A stretch of 64,000 nucleotides of DNA from positions 177,383 to 241,382 of the forward strand of contig NZ_JAVRIF010000006.1 of NCBI RefSeq assembly GCF_031846185.1, in the 5' to 3' direction. Made by a program: the position numbers and the translations under genes. Of the stretch, positions 48,736-58,041 are shown in pieces. Origin of the DNA: Thalassotalea_H castellviae (lineage in GTDB: Bacteria > Pseudomonadota > Gammaproteobacteria > Enterobacterales > Alteromonadaceae). Every line of letters begins with the position of its first letter. Positions within the stretch are counted from its first letter, which is position 1. The notes beneath the pieces were generated by a model. The model had not been told where the DNA came from and searched no databases. It saw only the letters and a list, made by a program, of their open reading frames with translations.

Positions 48736-49411
48736 GTTCTTCCTCCAATAAATCCCAAATTAGCCGTTGATCTAAAGTGATACTAATTAAGGTTGAACAA
48801 AAGAGTAATAACAATAAGCTGATCAAGCCGCTCCCAACACTTAATTCATCTAGAGTAATGAGTTTATACATAGAAACTATCACGCCAAGAAAAAACACAT
48901 GCACCATAGTCCAACTATCAAAAAGATGATACGAGCGATAAAAAGTCAGTAATGACGGACCTAGTTGCTTACATTTTATTTTGTATGAAAGATAAAAAGC
49001 TGAAAAAATTCTGATACTAGGAATCGCGATTGCAAACAGAAAAACACAAAAAGCGATAATATAAAAATCTGCATTGATCATTAACATAATGCAATCAATT
49101 AAGGTGGCATCGTTATATTTACCCGCAACACTAACGCCAATAATAGGCGTAGTGAAGGCAGGCACCAATAACATTAACCCTGCTAGTGATACTGCTAATG
49201 TTCGATTAACCGAGTCTACTTTTCGAGAGTAAAGTGTTCGTCCACAGCAGGGGCATAAAGCCGATTCACCCGAGTTTAGTATCGGTACAGATGCCAAAGA
49301 GTCACAATGTTTACAAGCAATTAGTTCATTTTTATTGTTTAAAGTACTCAAAAAACGTGTATTTATAATGGAGATTAATTTTAGTGTAAGAGATTGGAAG
49401 ACATTCGCCAA
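48719..49411 (-). CDS. LetA/PqiA-type membrane protein, N-terminal half
   Basis: First PqiA-domain unit of the lipid-transport operon. It has two Cys pairs (CKHCD; CPCCG, about 33-57) forming a rubredoxin-like zinc site, then four helices with LAVSLAGLMLLVPAFTTPII and DSWTMVHVFFLGVIVSMYKL. The shared PqiA signature is in the same place as in the next gene. It would work with the second half and LetB in moving lipids between inner and outer membrane. Confidence 0.88.
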   Translation of the reverse strand: MANVFQSLTLKLISIINTRFLSTLNNKNELIACKHCDSLASVPILNSGESALCPCCGRTLYSRKVDSVNRTLAVSLAGLMLLVPAFTTPIIGVSVAGKYNDATLIDCIMLMINADFYIIAFCVFLFAIAIPSIRIFSAFYLSYKIKCKQLGPSLLTFYRSYHLFDSWTMVHVFFLGVIVSMYKLITLDELSVGSGLISLLLLLFCSTLISITLDQRLIWDLLEEELESQS

Positions 49412-49434
49412 TAAAATGATGAATTTAACTCAAT

Positions 49435-49461
49435 AAAAAAGCAGCCATTACGCTGCTTTTT
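49435..49461. terminator. Bidirectional terminator between cytochrome c and letA genes
   Basis: GCAGC/GCTGC stem flanked by A5 on one side and T5 on the other (together about 10 bp) around a six-base loop. It follows no plus-strand gene; on the minus strand it precedes the start of the LetA-type gene by about 25 bases and lies upstream of the cytochrome gene's end, so its user is uncertain. Confidence 0.6.
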
Positions 49462-49527
49462 ATCGAAGAAGCACGAATTAGTTAATTACATTACTAACAT
49501 CAATCGCGCTAAAGGTGAAAATGAAAA

Positions 49528-50790
49528 TTATTTTAATGAAGCCATATAGTTTGCCACAGCTTCAATATCTTTCTTAGTTAACTTTAAGGCAATATTTTGC
49601 ATCATACTGTTTGTATCGTTCGTACGTGCTTTCGTGCGGAATTTCTCAAGTTGAGACTTTAAGTACGTTGCACTTTGACCGGCAACCGCAGGAAAACCCG
49701 CTTTGTCCATGCCTTTACCACTGATTGAATGACAAGCAACACATGCTGTGATACCAGTTTTGGCATTACCGCTTAGGTATAAACTTTTGCCTCGCTCGTT
49801 TGATTCAGCAATGGCTGGATTTAACGTTTGTGAAGCAAAATAAGCTGAAATATTTTGAATGTCATCGGCTGATAACGCGGCAACCATACCCGCCATAACC
49901 GGATCTTGACGAGTACCTGTTTTAAAGTCAGTAATTTGTTTTACTAAGTATGCTTCACTCTGTCCCGCTAAAGATGGGTACATAGCCACCAATGCATTAC
50001 CGTCAGCACCATGACAGGCAGCACAAGTCGCCGCTTTTATTTTTCCTTCAGCTACATCGCCAGTAAATGACTTTACGACCACTTTGGCGGCTGAAGCTTT
50101 TACTTCGCCCACGGCAGCAGGGTCTTTAAAGTAAGCGCCTAAATTAGCAATATCTTCGTCAGATAAGTTACCTGAAATTTGGTTCATAGAGGCATTATGA
50201 CGAGTTTCTGCTTTAAACGCTTTTAATTGCTTTTCAATATATTCAGGATGTTGTGCAGATAAATTAGGGTTAATTAATACTTGGCTATTGCCTTCTTTAC
50301 CATGACAGTCGATACAGGCTGTTATTCCTCGAGTAGTATCGCCATGTTCATACAAGGCCTTTCCTGAGGCTGCATTTGCAACGTATGCTGCCTTTGCGGG
50401 TGCTCTTTTTACTTGTGCTGGTGTTGCTGCCGCGTCATTATCTGTTGCAGCTGTTTCTGCGCCAGCTGGTGCAGAGCCATCGCGACCGAAACTGGCAAAA
50501 TAAGCAGCAACGTCTGCCATGTCTTGCTCAGATAACGCGGCAGCCATTGGCGACATGACAGGATCACTTCGATCCGTCCCTGCCTTAAATGCTTTCAATT
50601 GTTTAACGATGTAATCCGCATGTTGTCCTGCAATATTCGGATAAGAACCCATAATTCCAATACCATTAGTACCATGACAACCCGCACATGTGGCTGCTTT
50701 AGTTTTACCGGCTTTGGCATCGCCTTCAAACGCATTAGCATGCGCTAACATACTTAACCCGATGATAATTGAGAAAAAGACTTTTTTCAT
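49528..50790 (-). CDS. Tetraheme periplasmic cytochrome c (duplicated c4/c553 type)
   Basis: A signal peptide (VFFSIIIGLSMLAHANA) precedes four class-I cytochrome c domains of about 90-100 residues. The four haem sites are CAGCH (about 35), CIDCH, CAACH and CVACH. Each domain has the KAFKAGTRxDPVM-like segment and methionine ligand typical of cytochrome c4, so this looks like a doubled diheme c4. Such cytochromes carry electrons to terminal oxidases. The gene is divergent from engB, as is cytochrome c4 in many gammaproteobacteria. Confidence 0.93.
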   Translation of the reverse strand: MKKVFFSIIIGLSMLAHANAFEGDAKAGKTKAATCAGCHGTNGIGIMGSYPNIAGQHADYIVKQLKAFKAGTDRSDPVMSPMAAALSEQDMADVAAYFASFGRDGSAPAGAETAATDNDAAATPAQVKRAPAKAAYVANAASGKALYEHGDTTRGITACIDCHGKEGNSQVLINPNLSAQHPEYIEKQLKAFKAETRHNASMNQISGNLSDEDIANLGAYFKDPAAVGEVKASAAKVVVKSFTGDVAEGKIKAATCAACHGADGNALVAMYPSLAGQSEAYLVKQITDFKTGTRQDPVMAGMVAALSADDIQNISAYFASQTLNPAIAESNERGKSLYLSGNAKTGITACVACHSISGKGMDKAGFPAVAGQSATYLKSQLEKFRTKARTNDTNSMMQNIALKLTKKDIEAVANYMASLK

Positions 50791-50990
50791 AAGGGACTCT
50801 CTGTGTTAATGACTTGATTAATTGTAGCCAAGCATTGCTTAAATGAGTAAATTTACCGCGGCATTTTACACGAAAGCTGATAATAATTAAGCGAATGAAG
50901 AAAAAAAACATTAAAAAATGCAAGGTTTTAATTATTATTTTATAAAAAGAGATATAATTACTTTTTAAATATTTTGTTCTGGAAGTTATT

Positions 50991-51608
50991 TTGTCTAACG
51001 CTGCTGTCCACCTTTCTAAAGCTACTTTTACTATTAGTGCGCCCGATATCCGCCGACTCCCTGAAGACACAGGCATTGAAGTAGCCTTTGCTGGCCGTTC
51101 AAATGCAGGTAAATCTAGTGCATTAAATACCTTAACGAATCAAAAAAGTTTAGCACGCACCAGTAAAACACCCGGTCGTACACAATTAATTAACGTTTTT
51201 GAAGTAAGCGACACGCAACGACTGGTTGATTTACCGGGTTATGGTTTTGCAAAAGTGCCCTTAGAAATGAAAAAGAAGTGGCAAAAAGCACTAGGTGAAT
51301 ATCTAGAAAAACGTGACAGTTTAAAAGGACTGGTTGTGTTAATGGATATTCGTCATCCGTTAAAAGATTTAGACCGAAACTTAATTGAATGGGCGGCCGA
51401 AAGCAATTTGCCTGTTTTGGCGTTATTAACTAAATCAGATAAATTATCGCAAGGTAAAGCCAGCGCCGAAGTTTTGAAAGTGAAGAAAAATCTAGCACCT
51501 TTAAATGCTGATATTAAAGTGCAGGCATTCTCGTCATTGAAAAGAACAGGAGCCGAGCAAGCTAACAAAATCATTTGTGATTGGTTATCAACGTCGGCGA
51601 GCGAATAA
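50991..51608 (+). CDS. engB: Ribosome biogenesis GTPase EngB (YihA/YsxC)
   Basis: Essential GTPase for large-subunit assembly. G1 GRSNAGKSS, switch region SKTPGRTQLIN, G3 DLPGYGFAKVP, G4 TKSDKL, and G5 SSLKRTG are all present; length is normal. TTG start at 50991 keeps the usual N-terminal helix. The 200-base gap to the cytochrome gene is AT-rich. Confidence 0.96.
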   Translation: MSNAAVHLSKATFTISAPDIRRLPEDTGIEVAFAGRSNAGKSSALNTLTNQKSLARTSKTPGRTQLINVFEVSDTQRLVDLPGYGFAKVPLEMKKKWQKALGEYLEKRDSLKGLVVLMDIRHPLKDLDRNLIEWAAESNLPVLALLTKSDKLSQGKASAEVLKVKKNLAPLNADIKVQAFSSLKRTGAEQANKIICDWLSTSASE

Positions 51609-51686
51609 GTAGAACGGGGTAAGTGTAAGCATTATTTAGCCTTACCTCGCCATAAATACCGGCAATATTTATAACCAGTAATTCAG

Positions 51687-52841
51687 CTAAGCTAAATTTA
51701 ATAATATCCCTAGCAAACTAAAGCCAATAACGAGCCCGACAATTGGCACCTTTAATTGTTTTAAACAATAAAAACCCAATACTACAACGGCCATGTCAAG
51801 CGCATTGAGAACTGATGACGTAAAGACAGGAAAATACAGCGCGCTTGCCAATAGACCAACCACGGCGGCATTAATGCCTTGCATCGCCCCCATCAATTTA
51901 GGTGATTGCGCTAAATTCTGCCAATGCTTTAACAGGGTTAACATTAATAAAAAACCCGGTAAGAAAATGCTAAAGGTAGCAATAATGGCTCCGGTATAAG
52001 GCGCGTCAGGTGATAGATGAAACCCCAGAAAAGTCGCTAAAGTAAACATTGGGCCTGGTACAGCTTGTGCGGCAGCGTATCCTGTTAAAAAAGTATCGGT
52101 TGTAAGCTGTCCGTCCAATAAATTTTGTAATAAGGGTAAAACCACATGTCCGCCGCCAAAAACCATACTGCCAGCTTGATAAAAATCAGCCGCAAGTTGC
52201 CAATGAACTGATTGTGAAGCTAAGGCGCTCAACAGGATTAATAGCGCTATAAAGAGAACGAATGGCCACCAAGAAAATGTTGATTTTACCGAGTGGCTTT
52301 CTAACGCTGAATGGGTTAAATATTTTATGCCAATCACGCCTGCTATCACTAACACGGCCAATTGCATCAATAAATTTGAAAATACCAATAATGTAATCGC
52401 AGTGAATACCGCTAAGCTTTTGGTCAATTTCGATCGGCAAAAACTGCGAAACATGGTCACTACGGCATCAGTGACTACAACAACAGCAAGTAATTTTAAA
52501 CCATGAGTAATACCATAAAAATAACTGTTATCAGTGAGTTGGTTACTTAACTGAGCAAGCGCTATCATTAATATAACTGAAGGTAGTGTGAAAGCTATGA
52601 AAGCGAGAAAAGCGCCAACAATGCCTGCTTTGTGATAGCCCAAGGCAAAACCAACTTGGCTTGATCCCGGACCGGGTAAAAATTGGCTCAGTGCTACGAT
52701 TTGGCCGTATTTTTCTTGTGAAATCCACTGTAATTTATGCACAAATTTATGGTGAAAGTAACCAATATGAGCAGCAGGTCCGCCAAAACTGATAACGCCT
52801 AGCAGTAAGAATTGTTTGAAGATGTCAAAATAAGTATTCAT
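51687..52841 (-). CDS. chrA: Chromate-transporter family protein ChrA
   Basis: Two-domain (long-chain) CHR permease, 384 residues with about ten to twelve membrane helices. Each half has the CHR signature: LLGVISFGGPAAHIGYFHHK with LSQFLPGPGSSQVGFALGY in the first, and MVFGGGHVVLPLLQNLLDGQ with AAAQAVPGPMFTLATFLGF in the second. Chromate efflux is the known activity of some members; many have not been tested. Confidence 0.92.
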   Translation of the reverse strand: MNTYFDIFKQFLLLGVISFGGPAAHIGYFHHKFVHKLQWISQEKYGQIVALSQFLPGPGSSQVGFALGYHKAGIVGAFLAFIAFTLPSVILMIALAQLSNQLTDNSYFYGITHGLKLLAVVVVTDAVVTMFRSFCRSKLTKSLAVFTAITLLVFSNLLMQLAVLVIAGVIGIKYLTHSALESHSVKSTFSWWPFVLFIALLILLSALASQSVHWQLAADFYQAGSMVFGGGHVVLPLLQNLLDGQLTTDTFLTGYAAAQAVPGPMFTLATFLGFHLSPDAPYTGAIIATFSIFLPGFLLMLTLLKHWQNLAQSPKLMGAMQGINAAVVGLLASALYFPVFTSSVLNALDMAVVVLGFYCLKQLKVPIVGLVIGFSLLGILLNLA

Positions 52842-52929
52842 AGGTTCGGTAAAGTTAAACAGTTATCAAAACAAAAGTGAGGTATCACTTTATTCAGTTA
52901 AAGCCCGATCATACACCTTGATTATGACA

Positions 52930-53610
52930 TTACAACTTTGCAAATTGACGGATTAGGTTATGGTAAACGTTATGTAAATTATCTAATTCTGCTCGTGATG
53001 TGTTGTTTTCTTTAATTAAATTTTGAATCGTTTGATCTAACTGGTATAAGTTTTGTCGAATACTTGTCTCTGAAATCATGCTTTGCATCCAAGTGATCGC
53101 TGCCACTCTTTGGCCACGGGTAACGGCGGTTACTTTATGTAAGCTACTTGATGGATAAACGACTGCATATCCCGCAGGTAATTTTATTTGTTGCTGACCA
53201 AATTCCGTTGAAATGATTAATTCACCGCCTTCATATTCTTCAGGCTCACTTAGAAAAGTAGTCATCGACACATCGCTTCGGAGTACATCAGCTGTATTAG
53301 GGATCCTCATTACGGCAGCATCAACATGATAGCCATACTCTTCAGTTTCACTGTAACGATTGAAACAAGGTGGAAATATTTTATGAGGTAAAGCGGCCGA
53401 AACAAGTTTTGGCGTTTCACCAATGCGCGATAGTAGTTGATTCGCTAATTGGCTCACTTTTGTATCACTTGAATCGGCTTGATTGTTATTTTTTACCGAA
53501 GCAGCCATGCCCATTGCCGTTTTACCGCCGTCACCCCAAGGGCACTTTGACAGTTGTTGTCGATAATGAGTTACTTCTTCTTCCGATAATATTTTTTCAA
53601 TAACAATCAT
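52930..53610 (-). CDS. piuC: PKHD-type Fe(II)/2-oxoglutarate hydroxylase (PiuC/YbiX)
   Basis: Cytoplasmic dioxygenase with the iron triad HxD in GYHVDAAV (about 95) and His in SSLHKVTAV (about 157), and the 2-oxoglutarate arginine in RGQRVAA. The N-terminus (VIEKILSEEEVTHYRQQL) and 226-residue length are standard for YbiX/PiuC. It lies 42 bases downstream of the siderophore receptor gene, as in the Pseudomonas piuA/piuC and E. coli fiu-ybiX loci, so the two probably share the Fur-controlled promoter. Confidence 0.92.
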   Translation of the reverse strand: MIVIEKILSEEEVTHYRQQLSKCPWGDGGKTAMGMAASVKNNNQADSSDTKVSQLANQLLSRIGETPKLVSAALPHKIFPPCFNRYSETEEYGYHVDAAVMRIPNTADVLRSDVSMTTFLSEPEEYEGGELIISTEFGQQQIKLPAGYAVVYPSSSLHKVTAVTRGQRVAAITWMQSMISETSIRQNLYQLDQTIQNLIKENNTSRAELDNLHNVYHNLIRQFAKL

Positions 53611-53652
53611 GCTTTACTCTTATTTCTTTTGCTAATGACTTTTAGGCTAGTA

Positions 53653-55986
53653 CTAAAATTCGTACGTTGCAGTTAGCTTAGTATTATTAGCATTACCTAA
53701 ATACATAAATGCACCACTACGGTATGCTGCTGTATAGTATGTTTCATCAAATGCGTTACCAATGTTTAATCTAAAAGTTAATGCATCTGTTGCATAATAA
53801 TTCGCAAATAAATTCACGACTTGGTAATCAGGCACCACAATACTGTAACGATTATTTTCACTGTCATAACCCGCGGCTGTATCTGGCTGGCCAGCGTACA
53901 TTTCACTTTGATAAGCATAATCGCCACCAATAACTAACGCGTCATTAATTTCATATCTAACTTGTAAATAGACACTGTCTTCTGCAAAGTTACTTAAGGT
54001 TAAGCCTATGTTATTTTCGTTAATTGAATCAATAACTTCAGCATCCATTGATGTGGCAGAAAATTGCACACTTAATGCGTCTGTAATATCACCAACAAAA
54101 CCCACCTCAATACCTTTAACTTTGTTTTCGCCCGTATTTAGTGTGCCAAGTGCGGCGTAATCATCTTCACCAACACTTTCCATTACATCACTTTTGGTAA
54201 TTTGGAAAATAGAGGCTGTAAACATGAACTTATCGTCGAACGCCATAAATTTCGTGCCTAACTCTAAGTTTTCAACACGCTCAGGATCGGAATCAGGTAC
54301 TTGAGTTGCGGTACCACATACACCACCATAGCCGCAGCTAGCACCTAAATCAGATTCACCACCATTAATGTTAGTTGCGGTACTGTAGTTAGCATAAATA
54401 TTAACATTGTCAGACAGATCATAAATTAAACCTATATTACCATTATACATAGTGTCAGAATATTCATATGCCGTTTCAGTGCCTCGACTTAATGTATCGT
54501 TACTATAATCGAAGTTATCTACGCGAATGCCATAATAAAGATCAAGTTGCTCAGTTAAATGCACCGTGTCCATCATATATGCAGAAATCGTTTCAATATT
54601 CATTGAAGCGTCATCATAGTCATCAACAAAAGTTCTACCCATTAATTGACTAATATTATCAACGGTGCCTCCTGAAGCGTCGATAATACAGTAGCTATTA
54701 CTATCACCTCTTCGGCCTGAAGTTACACAGTTTGTTGGGTTGTTGTAGGTAATATCGTAAACACCGTTTTCTACATTTTCATCGGTAAACTCAAGACCAA
54801 ATACAAAGTTGTTTTCAAAGCCCAATAAATCAGTATTTAAAAATAAATTAAATTGAGTGCTCTTATAATCAACATTTTGGTTACCTTGATGAGTACTTAA
54901 ACTGACTGTCGCAGCACCCGGTGCATCAGGATCTGAGTCTGCTCTTACAGTACCTCTCGCGCCTGTGGTGATGTAGCCGTTTTCTGTTTCACCAATACGA
55001 GTTGCATTATATAAAGTGACATAATCATTCACTTCATACTCTGTGCGCAATGTTAGGGTTTTAACTTCAGAAGATAAAAAGTCAGACTCTTGAGCATAAA
55101 CAGGAATATCATCAACAGGTTTACGAGTAGCGCTATCGAAATAACTACCTAAATCAGGTACGTCAGTGGCGTCTAAGAAATAGCCATCGACAGTAAATGA
55201 TAGTTTTGAAGTGGGTAAATATACGCCAGATATTTGTAAGCCCGTTCTTTCGCTTGAAATGCCTTCACGGCCAGGCTTGTCTTTATCTGACTTTAATGCA
55301 TTGATTCGGATCGCAGAGATATCTGAAAGCGGTAAATTATAATCTACCGTAATACGTGAAAATTCATCAGTACCTAAACCTGCTTCAACACGCCCTAAAT
55401 TATAGGCAACCGATGCTTTTTTAGTGACACTATTTACCGCACCACCAGATGAGCCGCGACCTGCGAATGTTGAGCTTGGCCCTTTGGTTATTTCAACACG
55501 TTCAGTGGCAAAACTTTCACGCGTAGTCATACCTGGGTCTCTTAAACCATCAACAAATATATCACTACGAGCTTCGTGCCCACGAATAATATAACGGTCA
55601 CCAAATGCGTTACCATTTTCACCTGTACCTAAAGTAACACCTGCTTGAGCAGCTAAAATATCTTTAAGGTCGGTTTTACCGGCTTCCAAAATTTGGTCTT
55701 GTGTCAATACAGTTATAACTTGTGGGGTATCCACTAAGTCAGCTACTCGACGTATGTCCCCTGACGATTCGTGTAAATAAACCGAACTTTTAACGCCGTG
55801 CACAGCAATGCGTTCTATTGCTTCGTCTGATTGATTAATTTTTTTTGGATGACAGCTAGTCGTTGAGTTTTTTTCACAAGCATCGGTATTTTCCGCTGCA
55901 TGAATTGACGTACTGCCAATAGCGAGTGCCGCTGCAACAGCTTGTGCACCTAAGGCTAATCTATTTTTTTGAGTGTCTATTTTCAT
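53653..55986 (-). CDS. TonB-dependent siderophore receptor (PiuA/Fiu-like)
   Basis: Outer-membrane 22-strand barrel with an N-terminal plug. Export signal (LALGAQAVAAALAIGSTSIHA), TonB-box region, plug with VITVLTQDQI and FVDGLRDPGMTTRESFATER, GPSSTFAGRGSSGGAVNSVT, then the barrel to a C-terminal Phe (ATYEF). The sequence and the PKHD partner point to catecholate-siderophore uptake. An ATG at 55986 opens the signal peptide; the longer reading from 56076 would run across the Fur-like site. Confidence 0.92.
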   Translation of the reverse strand: MKIDTQKNRLALGAQAVAAALAIGSTSIHAAENTDACEKNSTTSCHPKKINQSDEAIERIAVHGVKSSVYLHESSGDIRRVADLVDTPQVITVLTQDQILEAGKTDLKDILAAQAGVTLGTGENGNAFGDRYIIRGHEARSDIFVDGLRDPGMTTRESFATERVEITKGPSSTFAGRGSSGGAVNSVTKKASVAYNLGRVEAGLGTDEFSRITVDYNLPLSDISAIRINALKSDKDKPGREGISSERTGLQISGVYLPTSKLSFTVDGYFLDATDVPDLGSYFDSATRKPVDDIPVYAQESDFLSSEVKTLTLRTEYEVNDYVTLYNATRIGETENGYITTGARGTVRADSDPDAPGAATVSLSTHQGNQNVDYKSTQFNLFLNTDLLGFENNFVFGLEFTDENVENGVYDITYNNPTNCVTSGRRGDSNSYCIIDASGGTVDNISQLMGRTFVDDYDDASMNIETISAYMMDTVHLTEQLDLYYGIRVDNFDYSNDTLSRGTETAYEYSDTMYNGNIGLIYDLSDNVNIYANYSTATNINGGESDLGASCGYGGVCGTATQVPDSDPERVENLELGTKFMAFDDKFMFTASIFQITKSDVMESVGEDDYAALGTLNTGENKVKGIEVGFVGDITDALSVQFSATSMDAEVIDSINENNIGLTLSNFAEDSVYLQVRYEINDALVIGGDYAYQSEMYAGQPDTAAGYDSENNRYSIVVPDYQVVNLFANYYATDALTFRLNIGNAFDETYYTAAYRSGAFMYLGNANNTKLTATYEF

Positions 55987-56057
55987 GTCGTTGATTTTTC
56001 TATTTTTGAGAACGTGTAAAAGAGAAGGAGATTTTAGCGAAAGAAAACAAGTAATAC

Positions 56058-56078
56058 AAATGATAACTAATATCATTT
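56058..56078 (-). promoter_or_regulatory. Fur box upstream of the siderophore receptor
   Basis: AAATGATA and TATCATTT are perfect 8-base arms around five bases (ACTAA). This closely resembles the Fur consensus built from GATAAT repeats. It lies about 72 bases before the receptor ATG, on the side expected for iron repression. Confidence 0.75.
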
Positions 56079-56215
56079 ACATTCGTTTGTTGTGTTTTTT
56101 TGTCTTTATTAGTGCGAAATATTATAACGACACTAGTGATGAGCGATTTTATTCGCTTGGTCTAACGGTACTAACTCTTTTGGCTGGTATTGCTGTGAAG
56201 CGGTTTATTTATTGA
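56060..56215 (+). CDS. Possible small membrane protein (51 aa)
   Basis: An ATG inside the Fur-like site opens 51 codons divergent from the receptor gene. The product has two hydrophobic stretches (IIYIRLLCFFVFISA and GLTVLTLLAGIAVKRF) separated by a polar loop (KYYNDTSDERFYS). Shine-Dalgarno support is weak and no family is recognised. The amino-acid pattern looks protein-like, but overlap with a regulatory region keeps confidence low. If real, it would be exposed to the same iron control. Confidence 0.3.
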   Translation: MITNIIYIRLLCFFVFISAKYYNDTSDERFYSLGLTVLTLLAGIAVKRFIY

Positions 56216-56320
56216 AAAATGGATAAACAGATAAGATTATCGCCAATCTATTTGACTTAGCCTATAAGGCTGCCTAGGCTAAAAATTGAACGGGTTGCAC
56301 TTCTTTAACTGGATTTCGTG

Positions 56321-58024
56321 ATGGTGAGATCATCCATATTTTTGTTTTCAATTGTTTTGTTAGTTGCTTGTGGCGGAGACTCTGCAAACAATACAATGAC
56401 AACACCTCCTGTTGCCGATAATCCACCGACCACGACAAACCCGCCAACGCCTGAGCCTGTTGAACCATACCAGCAAAAAATTCAAGCAGCACGCTTACTT
56501 AATCAAGCTACTTTTGGTGCCACAATAAAAGATATTGAGTACTTAATAGCTCGTGGAGATGAAGCATGGCTTGATGAGCAACTTAGCTTAACCCCTAGCT
56601 TACATTACCCTTTAGTTGAGCCATTTATTGAAAATGAAGATTTTTGGCGAACCTATCGTATTTCTGCATGGTGGCAAAATACCTTATACGGAGAAGATCA
56701 ATTACGACAACGCGTAGCCTTTGCATTAAGCGAAATATTTGTTGTTTCAGAATACAATGGTGTGCTGTTTGATTCACCACAAGCATTGGCGAATTATTAC
56801 GATATCTTAGTAAAAAATGCTTTTAGTTCGTATCGGCATTTACTTGAAGAAATCACTTTGTCTCCTGCAATGGGCGTGTATTTAAGTATGTTAGGTAATG
56901 AAAAGCCTGACATTGAACGTAATATACGCCCGGATGAAAACTATGCTCGAGAGGTGATGCAATTATTTTCAGTGGGTTTAGTTGAACTGAATATCGACGG
57001 TAGCGAAAAACTTGATAATTCAGGCCAGCCTATTCCTACTTATGATCAAGTGGTAATTAAAGGCTTTGCACATGTTTTTACGGGTTGGAATTTTAACGGC
57101 ACCACAGAAAGCACTTGGTATCGATGGTGGCAAAATTTTAATTTAATTGACCCCATGGATGCAGTCACTAGCTTTCATGACACAGAAGCTAAGTCATTAT
57201 TTTCTGGCGTGTTGCTACCTGCCAATCAAACACCGGAAAAAGGCTTGTCTGATGCCCTTGATGCCCTGGCTAATCATAGTAATGTTCCCCCTTTTATTGC
57301 TAAACAATTAATTCAAAAACTGATCACCAGTAACCCAACGCCAGCTTATGTCGCAAGAATCGCGAGTGTATTTATTGATAACGGCTATGGCGAACGAGGT
57401 GATTTAGCCGCGGTCGTAAAAGCGATATTATTAGACGAAGAAGCGAGATCCGGACACGAAACAGCCGAGCAAACCTTTGGAAAAGTGCGAGAGCCCATTA
57501 TTCGTGCAACACATATGTGGCGTGCCTTCAATCTAACGTATCTAAGTGATCGCATTGATTTTAGTTGGCCAGATTATTTTTTCGGTCAAGCCCCATTAGC
57601 CTCACCGTCGGTGTTTAATTTTTACCGACCCGATTATAGTCCTATCGAATTAAATTCAAGTTACGGTTTGGTTGCGCCTGAACTTCAAATTGCCACAGAA
57701 TCAACCATGACCAATACCATTAACTTTTTTGCTTGGTATGGTTTATGGCGGCATTTTTCTGGCGATATTGAAAATACTGATATTTCTGAAGAAGACGAAC
57801 TTTATTTAGATTTTACCCCTGAAGTTACCCTTGCAGAGCAAGAAGGTGCCCAAGCTTTACTCGAACATTTAAACATTGTGTTAACAGCGGGAGCGTTAAA
57901 TGAGCAAGCTATCACGTTATTAGTGAATGTATTTGAAGAAAATGATCAACAAGATATTGAAAGCAAAATTGCAAATATCGTTTTTCTTATAATGTCTGCG
58001 CCACAATATGCCATTCAGCGATAA
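56321..58024 (+). CDS. DUF1800 family lipoprotein
   Basis: A lipoprotein signal (IFLFSIVLLVAC) is followed by a Pro/Thr-rich linker, then the DUF1800 fold: RLLNQATFGATIKDIEYLIA, DENYAREVMQLFSVGLVELN, ITSNPTPAYVARIASVF and SPSVFNFYRPDYSPIEL. Function unknown; members pair with DUF1501 proteins in marine bacteria. The exact start is unsure (GTG 56318, ATG 56321). The DUF1501 gene follows after 17 bases. Confidence 0.9.
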   Translation: MVRSSIFLFSIVLLVACGGDSANNTMTTPPVADNPPTTTNPPTPEPVEPYQQKIQAARLLNQATFGATIKDIEYLIARGDEAWLDEQLSLTPSLHYPLVEPFIENEDFWRTYRISAWWQNTLYGEDQLRQRVAFALSEIFVVSEYNGVLFDSPQALANYYDILVKNAFSSYRHLLEEITLSPAMGVYLSMLGNEKPDIERNIRPDENYAREVMQLFSVGLVELNIDGSEKLDNSGQPIPTYDQVVIKGFAHVFTGWNFNGTTESTWYRWWQNFNLIDPMDAVTSFHDTEAKSLFSGVLLPANQTPEKGLSDALDALANHSNVPPFIAKQLIQKLITSNPTPAYVARIASVFIDNGYGERGDLAAVVKAILLDEEARSGHETAEQTFGKVREPIIRATHMWRAFNLTYLSDRIDFSWPDYFFGQAPLASPSVFNFYRPDYSPIELNSSYGLVAPELQIATESTMTNTINFFAWYGLWRHFSGDIENTDISEEDELYLDFTPEVTLAEQEGAQALLEHLNIVLTAGALNEQAITLLVNVFEENDQQDIESKIANIVFLIMSAPQYAIQR

Positions 58025-58041
58025 CGACAAGGAAACAGACC

